In this document: positions 55,001 to 62,530 of the stretch, piece after piece | How positions within the stretch are numbered: the stretch's first letter is position 1 | Layout: each line of letters opens with the position of its first letter | Origin: Oceanobacillus halophilus | GTDB taxonomy: Bacteria > Bacillota > Bacilli > Bacillales > Amphibacillaceae | Direction of reading: 5' to 3' | DNA: 64,000 nt | NCBI RefSeq assembly: GCF_003628505.1 | Contig: NZ_RBZP01000014.1 | Location: 20,054-84,053 of the forward strand | Position numbers and translations under genes: made by a program | Notes under the pieces: model-generated | The model's input: the letters and a program-made list of their open reading frames with translations, nothing else | The model's database searches: none | Told to the model about the DNA's origin: nothing

Positions 55001-55820
55001 AGAATCTTCCGCTGAATCTGATATGGAATTACAAGAAAAAATTCTGAAGTGGCAACATGTGGATGTGAAAGATGAAGAGCTTGCTCAAAAAGTGAATGGG
55101 ATGTTGTCCTACGAATATCCATATCAACAAGCGGCAAAATCACGTGCAAAGCAATCTGTCACGGAAATTAAACGACAACGAGAGATAAAAGATGAATATA
55201 GTGCTGATCAATTGGTACAAGAGTTTAAGCCACCAATTGTAAAACGTCCAAACTTCATGCAAAAGGAAAAAGTTGTGACAGCTGCTGAACGTGGAACAGC
55301 CATGCATACAGTAATGCAGCATTTACCTCTTAGAAAAGTCCTTGATTACGCAGAAATTGAAGAAGCATTAGAAGGTTTTGTGGAAAAAGAGATTTTATCA
55401 AGACAAGAGGCTGAGATCATTGATATTCACGCAATTGAGGAATTCTTTGGTACGGACATCGCTGCTCTAATGATGAAGGAATCAACTTCTATTAGGCGTG
55501 AAGTTCCATTTAGTTTGACACTACCTGCAAGCGATGTGTACGCAGCTTGGTCAAGCACAGAAGAACGTGTACTTATCCAAGGGGTAATTGACTGCCTCAT
55601 CCCTTGGGAGGACGGCTGGATTATTCTGGATTATAAGACAGATGCCATATTAGAGGATAGTATTTCCGAGGACCTAAAGCAAAAGTTAATTAAACGATAT
55701 GAAACACAAATGGATCTTTACCGTCATGCTATTGAAGCAATTTGGAAACAGCCAGTGAAAGAAACATATCTGTACTTCTTTTCCAAGCAATTGTTGGTTG
55801 AAGTTCCAAAAAAGGATTGA
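52083..55820 (+). CDS. addA: ATP-dependent helicase/nuclease subunit AddA
   Basis: This 1245-residue UvrD-family 3'-5' helicase with a C-terminal nuclease has Walker A AAAAGSGKTAVLVERI (about residue 24), LVVTFTNAAAQEM, VDEYQDTN, the VKQSIYRFR motif, IMTIHKSKGLEFPVV and VALTRAKEKL. The nuclease contains GVIDCLIPW and WIILDYKTDAI. ATG 52083 follows AGGAGGG, while the in-frame start at 52041 lies inside addB. It is the motor and one of the two nucleases of AddAB. A strong terminator follows. Confidence 0.97.
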   Translation: MVSWTKEQEEAIYTDGSDILVAAAAGSGKTAVLVERIIQKLLKKDSPVDIDSLLVVTFTNAAAQEMRNRVGLALEEALEQNPTSIHLKKQLSLLQRASISTLHSFCLDAVKKYAYLLDIDPAFRIADDMEADLIKQEVLDDLFEEWYGMEGEALDQFFAVVDRFSSDRSDVDVEKVILKLYDFAIQNPWPSLWLEGLAESYDIPEEWQEEDLHWLNLMKREVKEQFFAMEQEMRLALEITRENDGPYQYAETIDKDLLLLQNARGNFTSWETLQAFISDNDFGRLSGKKQECDEGKKKKVKNLRDSYKGRWKNMKEKWFSRELASHIEDMRELAPVIKELTEMVKQFDERFAEQKREKALVDFSDLEHFCLKLLVDENSTSKEIIPSSVAIQFQNQFSEVLVDEYQDTNLVQETILSLISDQTGPGNRFMVGDVKQSIYRFRHAEPSLFIQKYKQFADANAVGRRIDLARNFRSREQVLIGANYIFRQILDEALGDIAYDEKAELIYGNKTYDEYEFSEPHPELLIIDREETEDAKNQTENEESFQDLEKAQIEARAYAGKIKKWIGSGDGNSPLQVFDKATGAQRDVQYRDIVILLRSMTWAPTIVDELKEQGISVYAELSSGYFEAIEVKIMISLLKAIDNPRQDIPLASVLKSPIVDLTEDELARIRLADKYKSYYDALKKYKQQQSDDTAEKVSRFLQQLNQFRMASRQGALSELIWDIYQETGYYDFVGGMPGGRQRQANLRALFDRARGYEKTSFRGLFRFLRFIERMEERGDDLGAARALSEQEDVVRIMTIHKSKGLEFPVVIMGAMDKQFNMQDLNQKYLLHKDLGFASKYIDPVKRITYPTLFHYALQAEEKRELLAEEMRVLYVALTRAKEKLVMIGNVHSFEKKLEKWQNMIDHSQWVLPAYFRLGAKTFLDWVGPALIRHQDSDALHAGEVKDVVLKDIQIDPSKWDITIVHASEYTNLEESSAESDMELQEKILKWQHVDVKDEELAQKVNGMLSYEYPYQQAAKSRAKQSVTEIKRQREIKDEYSADQLVQEFKPPIVKRPNFMQKEKVVTAAERGTAMHTVMQHLPLRKVLDYAEIEEALEGFVEKEILSRQEAEIIDIHAIEEFFGTDIAALMMKESTSIRREVPFSLTLPASDVYAAWSSTEERVLIQGVIDCLIPWEDGWIILDYKTDAILEDSISEDLKQKLIKRYETQMDLYRHAIEAIWKQPVKETYLYFFSKQLLVEVPKKD

Positions 55821-55826
55821 AAATCG

Positions 55827-55859
55827 CACTCTGCAGTTTAGGCTGCAGGGTGTTTTTTT
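55827..55859 (+). terminator. addBA terminator
   Basis: CACTCTGCAG pairs with CTGCAGGGTG (one wobble) across a 6-base loop, followed by TTTTTTT. Confidence 0.9.
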
Positions 55860-55969
55860 GCTGAGATGGGGAGAAATACTACTATTTAAGGTGAAAAAAC
55901 TAATGTTCATAATATTAATGCTCATATTCACATGACAGCGTTAACTTTTATTCATTCCCTATAACAATC

Positions 55970-56000
55970 CAGCCAGCTCTCACTAAGGAAAGCTGGCTAT
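55970..56000 (-). terminator. Hairpin after gerPF
   Basis: AGCCAGCT and AGCTGGCT flank a loop of about 12 bases, immediately after the gerPF stop. No T run follows on the minus strand, so its terminator role is uncertain. Confidence 0.45.
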
Positions 56001-56003
56001 TTA

Positions 56004-56222
56004 TCATGCATTGGCAGTAACATTTTGATCTGAAACGTCAGGGTCTAATGTTCTTGTTGCGCTGTACCCCGTATTAGTATTGATAAAGTCTCCAGTATTC
56101 AACGCACCAGAACCAGCGTTTGTTTTGGAACTGCTTTTTGGTGAGAGATAGAAAGCGTCCCCGAAGTTTACTACTCCACCGCCAACGCTGTTTATTTTTA
56201 TCGGCCCAACAATGGATGGCAT
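56004..56222 (-). CDS. gerPF: Spore germination protein GerPF
   Basis: This 72-residue protein of the GerPA/GerPF family is the last gene of the gerP operon. It has MPSIVGPIKINSVGGGVVNFGDAF, SSKTNAGSGALNTGDF and a Thr/Asn-rich end, the same beta-rich pattern as GerPA. GerP proteins are made in the mother cell and allow germinants through the spore coat. The start is ATG 56222, after TAGGTG. An in-frame start 36 bases earlier lacks a ribosome site. Confidence 0.92.
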   Translation of the reverse strand: MPSIVGPIKINSVGGGVVNFGDAFYLSPKSSSKTNAGSGALNTGDFINTNTGYSATRTLDPDVSDQNVTANA

Positions 56223-56273
56223 GTTAACACCTACTTTTCTAGTTCTATTTATATACAAAATATGAAGGGAACC

Positions 56274-56654
56274 TCAATTTTGTTCATTATCTTGAAGCAT
56301 CCTAAAATGTTTAACTCTAGCTTCAGATGATATTTTGTTTAGATTGCCAACTTGAAAGATGGATGAGGTACTTAACGCCATAAGAGATACTTGCCGAACA
56401 TTAATATTCACATCATGATGGATTGTTTTTTTTCGTACTTTTGCAGATTGTAATGTTTTAGGCCAATTCGCTTTCTGGCGAAAAATGGAGTAGTCTTCAA
56501 ATTGTAAATCTTTTTTAATAGTAGGACCCTCTTTTTGAATGGCCATGGTTCTTGCTTTGGGAGTAGCTTGATGAGAATCACCAATATTTAATATGCCGGC
56601 ATTAGAAATTCCGATTGTATATATTTGACCAACGTTTGATATTCGGTCGTGCAT
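56274..56654 (-). CDS. gerPE: Spore germination protein GerPE
   Basis: This 126-residue GerPE has the family start RISNVGQIYTIGISNAGILNIGD, a charged middle section and a second half with VNINVRQVSLMALSTSSIFQVGN, echoing the repeat found in GerPA, GerPB and GerPF. It acts with the other GerP proteins in coat permeability. AGGGGGAAT precedes the ATG, and it starts 20 bases after gerPD ends. Confidence 0.88.
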   Translation of the reverse strand: MHDRISNVGQIYTIGISNAGILNIGDSHQATPKARTMAIQKEGPTIKKDLQFEDYSIFRQKANWPKTLQSAKVRKKTIHHDVNINVRQVSLMALSTSSIFQVGNLNKISSEARVKHFRMLQDNEQN

Positions 56655-56674
56655 AGAGTTATTCCCCCTAGTTG

Positions 56675-56851
56675 TTATGAGAGCGATAGTGGCACGATAT
56701 TACCTACTGTAAAGCTCTCAGGTGGTGTATCAAAAAAAGAGGACAGTACAATAGAATCATTATCTCCAATTAAAAATACAGAGGAAGAACCTACAGCAGT
56801 AATTTCTACTTTACCAACATTAAGTCCCCAGTTATGAATTTCCATGTTCAT
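56675..56851 (-). CDS. gerPD: Spore germination protein GerPD
   Basis: This 58-residue protein contains NWGLNVGKVEITAVGSSSVF, FLIGDNDSIVLSS and FDTPPESFTVGN, the characteristic GerPD core. AGGAGAAG lies 9 bases before ATG 56851, and a second ATG follows two codons later. It overlaps the 3' end of gerPC by 20 bases, indicating coupled translation. It is short enough to be missed by length-limited gene finding. Confidence 0.92.
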   Translation of the reverse strand: MNMEIHNWGLNVGKVEITAVGSSSVFLIGDNDSIVLSSFFDTPPESFTVGNIVPLSLS

Positions 56852-57428
56852 TTTTTTCTTCTCCTTTATTATTTTTCATATATCTGGATAGGGATTGATA
56901 TATTTCTTCTTTTATATGATTTAAAATATATTCTTTAAGTTCTTTTTCATTTGTTGTGGATGATGCTTGATCTTTATAAAAACGTATACGTTCAGGAAAT
57001 TGATTTAAAACATCTTGAAGCAACATGGATTGATGAGATTCATCAATAGAGCATCTGTATTGATTAGCCAAGTCTTGGATTAATGGTGGACCTGACGATT
57101 GAAACCATTGCTGCAATTCTCTTGTAAGTTGTTGATCGAAGGGTGACATGCTATTGGTTGGATTGAGTTGGGTTTGTTGCCCAAGTGTCAAATCTTCCAT
57201 ATTTTTTAAGTCATCAGGGGTTAGACCGATATGAAGGGAACCGGATAATGTTTCAATTTTTAACTGATCAAACTTATATTCTATTTTTTCTATATTCGTA
57301 CTCTTACTGTTTTGTTGTGCTTCTTCAAGCGTACGAACCCTTTCTTCCAGTTCTTGAATCCTCATCGTTTGTTGTTGGATGCGTTGTTGCATTTCATACA
57401 TAAACTGGTTCCAATCATTACCATACAT
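56832..57428 (-). CDS. gerPC: Spore germination protein GerPC
   Basis: This 198-residue GerPC is the one GerP protein without the Gly/Ser beta repeat. Its N-terminal coiled coil (about residues 9-40, QQRIQQQTMRIQELEERVRTLE) is followed by IEKIEYKFDQLKIETLSGSL and a mixed helical C-terminus ending in Lys/Glu-rich residues. It probably scaffolds the other subunits. CTACAGGGGGGCG is the likely ribosome site. It overlaps gerPD. Confidence 0.88.
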   Translation of the reverse strand: MYGNDWNQFMYEMQQRIQQQTMRIQELEERVRTLEEAQQNSKSTNIEKIEYKFDQLKIETLSGSLHIGLTPDDLKNMEDLTLGQQTQLNPTNSMSPFDQQLTRELQQWFQSSGPPLIQDLANQYRCSIDESHQSMLLQDVLNQFPERIRFYKDQASSTTNEKELKEYILNHIKEEIYQSLSRYMKNNKGEEKNEHGNS

Positions 57429-57519
57429 TAAGAACGCCCCCCTGTAGGTATTAGTTTGGCCTATTGTAAGTTAGACGAATGCCTAGATATATATTATGCA
57501 GAAAGTTAGAATATGTTTA

Positions 57520-57726
57520 TTATGTTTGGGGTGCAAGTGGGACCAGGGGAGGTTCAATGTCTTGAGGCAGTGCCTGTTCTGCAAGTTCCGTATAACCACC
57601 AGTATTATAGATATCTGACTGTGCATGTATACTTCCGGTACTGCCAATTTGTACAACGGATGAATTGGTTACAGAACCAATTTTTAATAAATGAATATTA
57701 ATGGTTTGTTGAACGGTCATGTTCAT
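57520..57726 (-). CDS. gerPB: Spore germination protein GerPB
   Basis: This 68-residue protein has the family start MNMTVQQTINIHLLKIGSVT, followed by NSSVVQIGSTGSIHAQSDIYNTGGY and a Pro-rich tail. ATG 57726 is preferred over GTG 57735, because GGAG lies 8 bases upstream and the resulting length equals the family start. It lies 14 bases after gerPA. Confidence 0.9.
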   Translation of the reverse strand: MNMTVQQTINIHLLKIGSVTNSSVVQIGSTGSIHAQSDIYNTGGYTELAEQALPQDIEPPLVPLAPQT

Positions 57727-57740
57727 TTGATTCACTCCAA

Positions 57741-57953
57741 CTAGCTGGCAGGCTGATCGACTTTGTCAGAATCAGTAACATTCGTACTTGAATTGTTTAG
57801 ATTGATTCGGATCCCATTACCTGTATTGAAGGAGCCGCCACCAGCATAAGTTTTTGCAGAACTTATTGGTGCCATAGAATATACATCTCCAATATTAAAG
57901 ATGCTGGATGAAGATACAGTAATCACTTTAACCGCGCCAACTTTTGCAGGCAT
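57741..57953 (-). CDS. gerPA: Spore germination protein GerPA
   Basis: This 70-residue first gene of gerPA-PB-PC-PD-PE-PF has MPAKVGAVKVITVSSSSIFNIGD and the core SSAKTYAGGGSFNTGNG, closely matching GerPA and GerPF of other Bacillaceae. ATG 57953 follows AAGGGGG, while an in-frame extension of 35 codons has no ribosome site. A sigma K-like -10 box lies about 20 bases upstream, in keeping with mother-cell expression. Confidence 0.92.
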   Translation of the reverse strand: MPAKVGAVKVITVSSSSIFNIGDVYSMAPISSAKTYAGGGSFNTGNGIRINLNNSSTNVTDSDKVDQPAS

Positions 57954-57971
57954 ACAAATCCCCCTTCTCCA

Positions 57972-57980
57972 TAGTTTATG
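57972..57980 (-). promoter_or_regulatory. Sigma K-like -10 box of the gerP operon
   Basis: On the minus strand CATAAACTA fits the sigma K -10 consensus CATANNNTA. An AC-containing -35-like element lies about 15 bases upstream. The leader would be very short (about 12 bases), so the assignment is tentative. Confidence 0.4.
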
Positions 57981-58060
57981 ACAAAACGAAAAAAAGTTGA
58001 TGGTTGCAGAAGAATTTTGAACAAGGATTGATAAGAAAAAATATAGTACATTTTTCAATA

Positions 58061-58771
58061 GGCTCTTTTCGCAAAGCTTGTTGTTATGGATTTGATAGAA
58101 ACTGTTGATATATTTAATTAAGAGTAGTATAGCTCTCGCTTACATTAATGAAAGTTTTGTGCTATCATTCGCTCCGACAGAATACTACGCTTTCCGCGGG
58201 CACGGCTTCAGCCTCCTCGCGGAAAAAGCGCCGCTGCGGGGTCTTCAGACTCGTGCTTTTCCCGCAGGAGTCTACGTATTCTGCCTCCGCTATGTTAGAT
58301 GGTCTAGATATTTTTATAGCTGAAGTCCGTAATGTCACGTTTGGGATAGCTCTTCCTCATATAAAATAAATTTGTTTACTTAAAATCAAGTAGCGTAGGA
58401 ACTTAGCGAAGGAAATACACGGAGACTCCTTGAAAAAAGAAGACCACTTTTTTCTGCGTGCGATGTTTCGCTGCCGAAGCGTTCCTTGTCCTGCGGGAAG
58501 AAGAGCATCGGTGAGACTACGTAGTGAGGGAACTACTTGAATAAGCTTCACTGTTCCCTTGCGCCGAGGAAGCCTACTTCGAAGCGATACTAGTAGACGC
58601 AGGCGCACACGCTTTTCAGCACGGAGGAGGCTCACCAGCTCCCCGCGGAAAGCGGAGTGTATTTCCGTAGCGGATATATAGCAGTATTCTTAATTAAAGT
58701 AATCAACAGTCTATACAAAATGCTGAATAAAATTATTGTGCAAAAAGCAACAAATCTTTTAGTAAACAGCC
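58061..58771 (+). mobile_element. Palindromic MITE-like element, copy 8 (perfect 8-bp target duplication)
   Basis: This 711-bp full copy has left end GGCTCTTTTC (58061-58070) and right end GTAAACAGCC (58762-58771). It is flanked on both sides by the identical octamer TTTCAATA (58053-58060 and 58072... counted from the right end: 58772-58779). Both modules are complete and oriented head to head. It is inserted between divergent gerPA and the DUF418 gene, so it separates their promoters. Confidence 0.92.
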
Positions 58772-58890
58772 TTTCAATAAAATAAAAGAGGTAATGCAAT
58801 CGGCAATCTAGAATTCTATACAATAAAATGACATCCAAACATGGTATGATAAAAGAAAAGTAGTTTGTTGATAAGAAAGGAAAATGACAA

Positions 58891-60063
58891 ATGAGTCAGG
58901 ATGCATCCCCAATTAAAGAATCTAATCGGCTGGTTTGGATTGATGCAGCAAGGGGTTTCGCTATTTTTGGGATATTTATGGTCAATATCGGTGCTTTTAG
59001 TGCCCCGTACTTCCTATATGGTGGAGATAAGGAAGCATGGACATCCAGTTTAAATCAGTTTACACAAGTTTTTATAGATATTTTCTTTCAGGCTAGTTTT
59101 TATACCCTGTTTTCGATATTGTTTGGTTTTGGAATTCAAATGATGAAAGAAAGAATCATAGCTCGGAATAGTAAATTGTATCCATTTTTATTTCGCAGGC
59201 TGTTTATCTTACTTTGTTTCGGTGCAGTTCATGCATTTTTCATATGGCATGGAGATATCTTACTGTCATATGGTATGGTTGGTATCATTTTGTTAGTATT
59301 TTTAAAACGGAAAGCAAAAACAAAACTCATAATAGGTTTACTCTTATTGGGAGGAAGTGTTGGCTTTCTTTCCTTTTTATATTATTTATCCAGAGATTAT
59401 TTAGACTATATCGGTTACGCTGCTATCGAACAATCCTATCAAAATTACCAAAGTGGGGAAATACTGGCGATCTGGGCACAGAATTTCCAGGACTGGACCT
59501 ATTCGAATAGTATATTTGGATTGTTTTTCCTAACTCTCGTATTATTGCCGCTATTTCTATTTGGAATGTATCTGGCTGAAAAACGCTGGCTGCATGAACC
59601 GAAAAAATATAAATCTATTTTAGTTACATTATGTATAATTTCATTAATCCTTTTCATTGCTATAAAAATGGGACCATATATGTTTGGTAATCCGACGTGG
59701 TTTTCCTACATACAAGATAATATTGGCGGAACTTTCTCCGCATTGTTTTACATTACACTGATTACCTTACTCACTGGTACTCCTCTTGGTATGAAAATAA
59801 TAAAGCCATTTACCTATGTTGGAAGAATGGCATTAACCAACTATATTTCACAATCTATCATTAATTTTATCCTATTTTATGGGTTTGGTTTATATGGATC
59901 AATCACACCATTTACCGGAGTTATCATTGTTGTCCTAGTATTTACTTTTCAAGTTTTCTTCAGCATATGGTGGTTCCAGCATTTTCGTTTTGGACCTCTT
60001 GAATGGGTATGGAGAAGTTTAACTTATCAAAAGCGACAGCCATTTCGAAAACAACTAAAGTGA
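58891..60063 (+). CDS. DUF418 (YeiB-like) membrane protein
   Basis: This 390-residue protein has about ten membrane helices and the DUF418/YeiB pattern. The N-terminal motif RLVWIDAARGFAIFGIFMVNI resembles acyltransferase-3-like proteins. The C-terminal DUF418 block contains YVGRMALTNYISQSIINFILFYGFGLYG and ends FRFGPLEWVWRSLTY. Such proteins are predicted transporters or acyltransferase relatives of unknown substrate. GAAAGGAAA precedes the ATG. A possible promoter would lie in or next to element copy 8. Confidence 0.85.
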   Translation: MSQDASPIKESNRLVWIDAARGFAIFGIFMVNIGAFSAPYFLYGGDKEAWTSSLNQFTQVFIDIFFQASFYTLFSILFGFGIQMMKERIIARNSKLYPFLFRRLFILLCFGAVHAFFIWHGDILLSYGMVGIILLVFLKRKAKTKLIIGLLLLGGSVGFLSFLYYLSRDYLDYIGYAAIEQSYQNYQSGEILAIWAQNFQDWTYSNSIFGLFFLTLVLLPLFLFGMYLAEKRWLHEPKKYKSILVTLCIISLILFIAIKMGPYMFGNPTWFSYIQDNIGGTFSALFYITLITLLTGTPLGMKIIKPFTYVGRMALTNYISQSIINFILFYGFGLYGSITPFTGVIIVVLVFTFQVFFSIWWFQHFRFGPLEWVWRSLTYQKRQPFRKQLK

Positions 60064-60284
60064 ACGAGTTCCTAATCATTATCATTTATCAAGTGCTAAA
60101 AAATGGGCAATTACGTTAATAATGGCACCTTGGGGACAGAAAAAAATAGTAGATGTAGCCAATGTTGAATAGATATTAAATGACCGAACGAGTCTGTCAT
60201 GGTATGATATCGTTAGTAAATTAATTATTTACTAATAATGATTCAAAGGAACAAGGGATATATGAAAGGGAGGAAACATTCTAT

Positions 60285-60656
60285 ATGACACATATGCATA
60301 TTACCTCATGGGTACTAGGATTTATTCTATTTGCAGTAGCACTCGTTTTACTCAATCAAGGAAAAGAAAAACCTGCTAAAATTGTACAAATGATTTTACG
60401 TCTTGATTATTTATTTATTTTGTACACTGGTGGAGATTTAATTGGGGGCTATTTTGCTAGTATTCAAATGCCGTTATTTGCAGAAGCAATTACCAAAGCA
60501 GTCGCTGGTATATGGTTGATTGCAGCGATGGAACTTATTTTAGTGAAGAAAGCAAAAGGAAAACCTGTGAAAAGCTGGTGGATTCAATTTATTATTGCTC
60601 TAATTATCGTAATGGTATTAGGTTTTGTGCGTCTACCATATGGTGTTAGTTTATAA
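60285..60656 (+). CDS. yisL: YisL-family membrane protein (UPF0344)
   Basis: This 123-residue protein has four membrane helices and the YisL signature MHITSWVLGFILFAVALVL, LRLDYLFILYTGGDL, KAVAGIWLIAAMELIL and a C-terminal VMVLGFVRLPYGVSL. GGGAGG precedes the ATG at good spacing. The function is unknown. It is followed directly by a terminator. Confidence 0.9.
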   Translation: MTHMHITSWVLGFILFAVALVLLNQGKEKPAKIVQMILRLDYLFILYTGGDLIGGYFASIQMPLFAEAITKAVAGIWLIAAMELILVKKAKGKPVKSWWIQFIIALIIVMVLGFVRLPYGVSL

Positions 60657-60663
60657 AATAGGA

Positions 60664-60694
60664 AAGGCTGTCCGTCTTGGGACAGTCTTTTTTT
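60664..60694 (+). terminator. yisL terminator
   Basis: AGGCTGTCC and GGGACAGTCT pair across a 4-5 base loop, followed by seven T residues. Confidence 0.88.
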
Positions 60695-60847
60695 ATGCAG
60701 TTTTTTATATTGCAATGATAAAAATAGGGCAAAAAGTGAACCCTTTTTAACAATATGGGAAATAATGTTGACTATTTGTTTGTTTCGTTAATAATGAAAG
60801 TAGAAAGGGCAAATCAGAAAGACATTTTATTGGTTGGGGGAAATTTG

Positions 60848-62341
60848 ATGAAGAAGTTCTTTGGAATATTTGTAATGACATGTATCTTTTTTCTTGGCAC
60901 AAATCTATCCATTTTGGTTTCTGCGGAGGAAAAAGTTCAGGAAGAAGTGATATATAACGTCTTAATTGATCGCTATAATAATAGAAATCATCAGATTGAT
61001 CAACAAGTAGATGTAGAGAATCCTCTTAAATATCATGGTGGAGATTTTGAAGGGATTATCAATAAGTTGGATGATTTAAAGGAATTGGGAGTAACAACCA
61101 TTTCCCTGTCACCAATTATGGCAAATGCTGACGATGGTTATCATGGTTATTGGATTGAGGACTTCTATAAAATTGAAGAACAATTTGGTACAATGGAGGA
61201 CTTTCAATTATTAGTAGAGGAAGCTCATAATCGAAATATGAAAATTATTATTGAGTTTGTCACGAAATATGTTGCAGAAAGTCATCCCATCGTAAATGAA
61301 GCAGAAAAAGACTGGTTTACAGATCAAGAACAAAGTGGACCAGATTGGTTAGATCATACAGCATCATTAAACTTAGAAAATGAAGAAGTGAAAAGTTACA
61401 TGATGGATGTAGCTGACTATTGGATAAATGAAACCGATATAGATGGCTATTTGCTTCATGGGGTTGATCGAGTGCCTATGGAGTTTCTAACTGAATTAAC
61501 AGAACATATACAAGCAAATAATCCTAATTTTTACTTATTGGGTGATACGTTAATAACTGATGAAAATAATCAGGAGATTTTAGAAAACACGACATTACAG
61601 GCCATTGAAAATCGCTCGATTGCAACGGTAATGTCGGATGTGTTTTCTATGCCAGATAATGAGGTATCAGAAATCTATGATGTTTGGAAAGAGAATGAAA
61701 GTACATCTTCACTATTATACGTGGACGATATGTATACGAAAAGATTTACACAGAAGTTCTCGGAAAATGGGCGTAATTCTTTAACCGTGTGGAAGTTAGC
61801 TCTAACTTATATGTTCACAACTCCAGGAACTCCAATGATTTTTCAAGGATCAGAAATCCCCATGTATGGCGGAAACGCACATGAAGCACAGCAACTTGTG
61901 CAATTTAATAGTGGAGAAGATGAACTGCAAGAGTATTACCAGAAGATATCTTCCCTTAGACAGCATTTCCCAGCGTTAGAACATGGAGATTTTGAGTTAG
62001 TTGGTTCAAGTGGTGCTATGAGTGTTTTCCGTCGTTCTTATGAAGGAGAAACAGTATTTATAGCGATTAATAATAGCAGTGAATCAAAAGAAGTTTCATT
62101 AACGGACATTGAATCTGGCATGCAGTTGAGAGGTTATCTAGGTGATAATACTGTTCGCGAAAATCAGGATGGAGTATATCGTCTTGGATTAGCGCGTGAA
62201 ACTGCTGAAGTTTATACTGTAGGTCCGAATACGGGATTGAATTGGGGATTTATTAGTTTCGTAGGTGGAGTCTTTGTTTTATTCATTTTTGCTGTAATAT
62301 ATTTAAGCAGAAAGCAAAAGAAACAAGAAGAAAAAGTATAA
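60848..62341 (+). CDS. Membrane-anchored alpha-amylase-fold protein lacking catalytic residues
   Basis: This 497-residue secreted protein has a signal peptide (about residues 1-27, ending SAEE), a GH13 barrel (about 35-360), a beta-sandwich C-domain and a single C-terminal membrane helix (about 466-488) with a basic tail. The scaffold is clear from YHGYWIEDFYKIEEQFGTM and LALTYMFTTPGTPMIFQGSE. The four catalytic regions are altered: EFVTKY (136-141) instead of DFVVNH, GYLLHG (200-205) instead of GYRLD, GDT (232-234) instead of GE, and VDDMY (292-296) instead of DNHD. Nucleophile, acid/base and stabilising Asp are all gone. It is probably a glycan-binding or structural pseudoenzyme. The start follows GGGGGAA. 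Confidence 0.85.
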   Translation: MKKFFGIFVMTCIFFLGTNLSILVSAEEKVQEEVIYNVLIDRYNNRNHQIDQQVDVENPLKYHGGDFEGIINKLDDLKELGVTTISLSPIMANADDGYHGYWIEDFYKIEEQFGTMEDFQLLVEEAHNRNMKIIIEFVTKYVAESHPIVNEAEKDWFTDQEQSGPDWLDHTASLNLENEEVKSYMMDVADYWINETDIDGYLLHGVDRVPMEFLTELTEHIQANNPNFYLLGDTLITDENNQEILENTTLQAIENRSIATVMSDVFSMPDNEVSEIYDVWKENESTSSLLYVDDMYTKRFTQKFSENGRNSLTVWKLALTYMFTTPGTPMIFQGSEIPMYGGNAHEAQQLVQFNSGEDELQEYYQKISSLRQHFPALEHGDFELVGSSGAMSVFRRSYEGETVFIAINNSSESKEVSLTDIESGMQLRGYLGDNTVRENQDGVYRLGLARETAEVYTVGPNTGLNWGFISFVGGVFVLFIFAVIYLSRKQKKQEEKV

Positions 62342-62399
62342 AAGGATTTTATTCCTTTTTACTATATATTTTGATGTTAAAAACTTGGAGGTGTTATAG

Positions 62400-62477
62400 A
62401 TGCTAGCACTAATTACATTAACATTAACCGTTTGTGTAAGTCTTGGATCTATTATTTTTAGTGAGGTTTGGGAATAG
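62400..62477 (+). CDS. 25-aa single-membrane-helix peptide
   Basis: A GGAGGTG ribosome site 6 bases before ATG 62400 opens a 25-codon frame, MLALITLTLTVCVSLG then SIIFSEVWE. It is almost entirely one hydrophobic helix with a single Cys. It lies 58 bases after the amylase-like gene and before a strong terminator, so it may be the last gene of that transcript. Tiny membrane peptides often regulate a membrane partner. No family is recognised. Confidence 0.5.
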   Translation: MLALITLTLTVCVSLGSIIFSEVWE

Positions 62478-62493
62478 TTTATCAATTCATGTA

Positions 62494-62530
62494 GATAGCC
62501 ATCAAGTTACGTACTTGATGGCTATTTTTC
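62494..62530 (+). terminator. Terminator after the 25-aa peptide gene
   Basis: ATAGCCATCAAGT pairs perfectly with ACTTGATGGCTAT across a 5-base loop, followed by TTTT. It abuts the 3' end of the convergent SDR gene. Confidence 0.9.

Noticed and set aside
56649..56837. 62-codon plus-strand frame
   Set aside because: It is antisense to gerPD, which has a clear family match and ribosome site.
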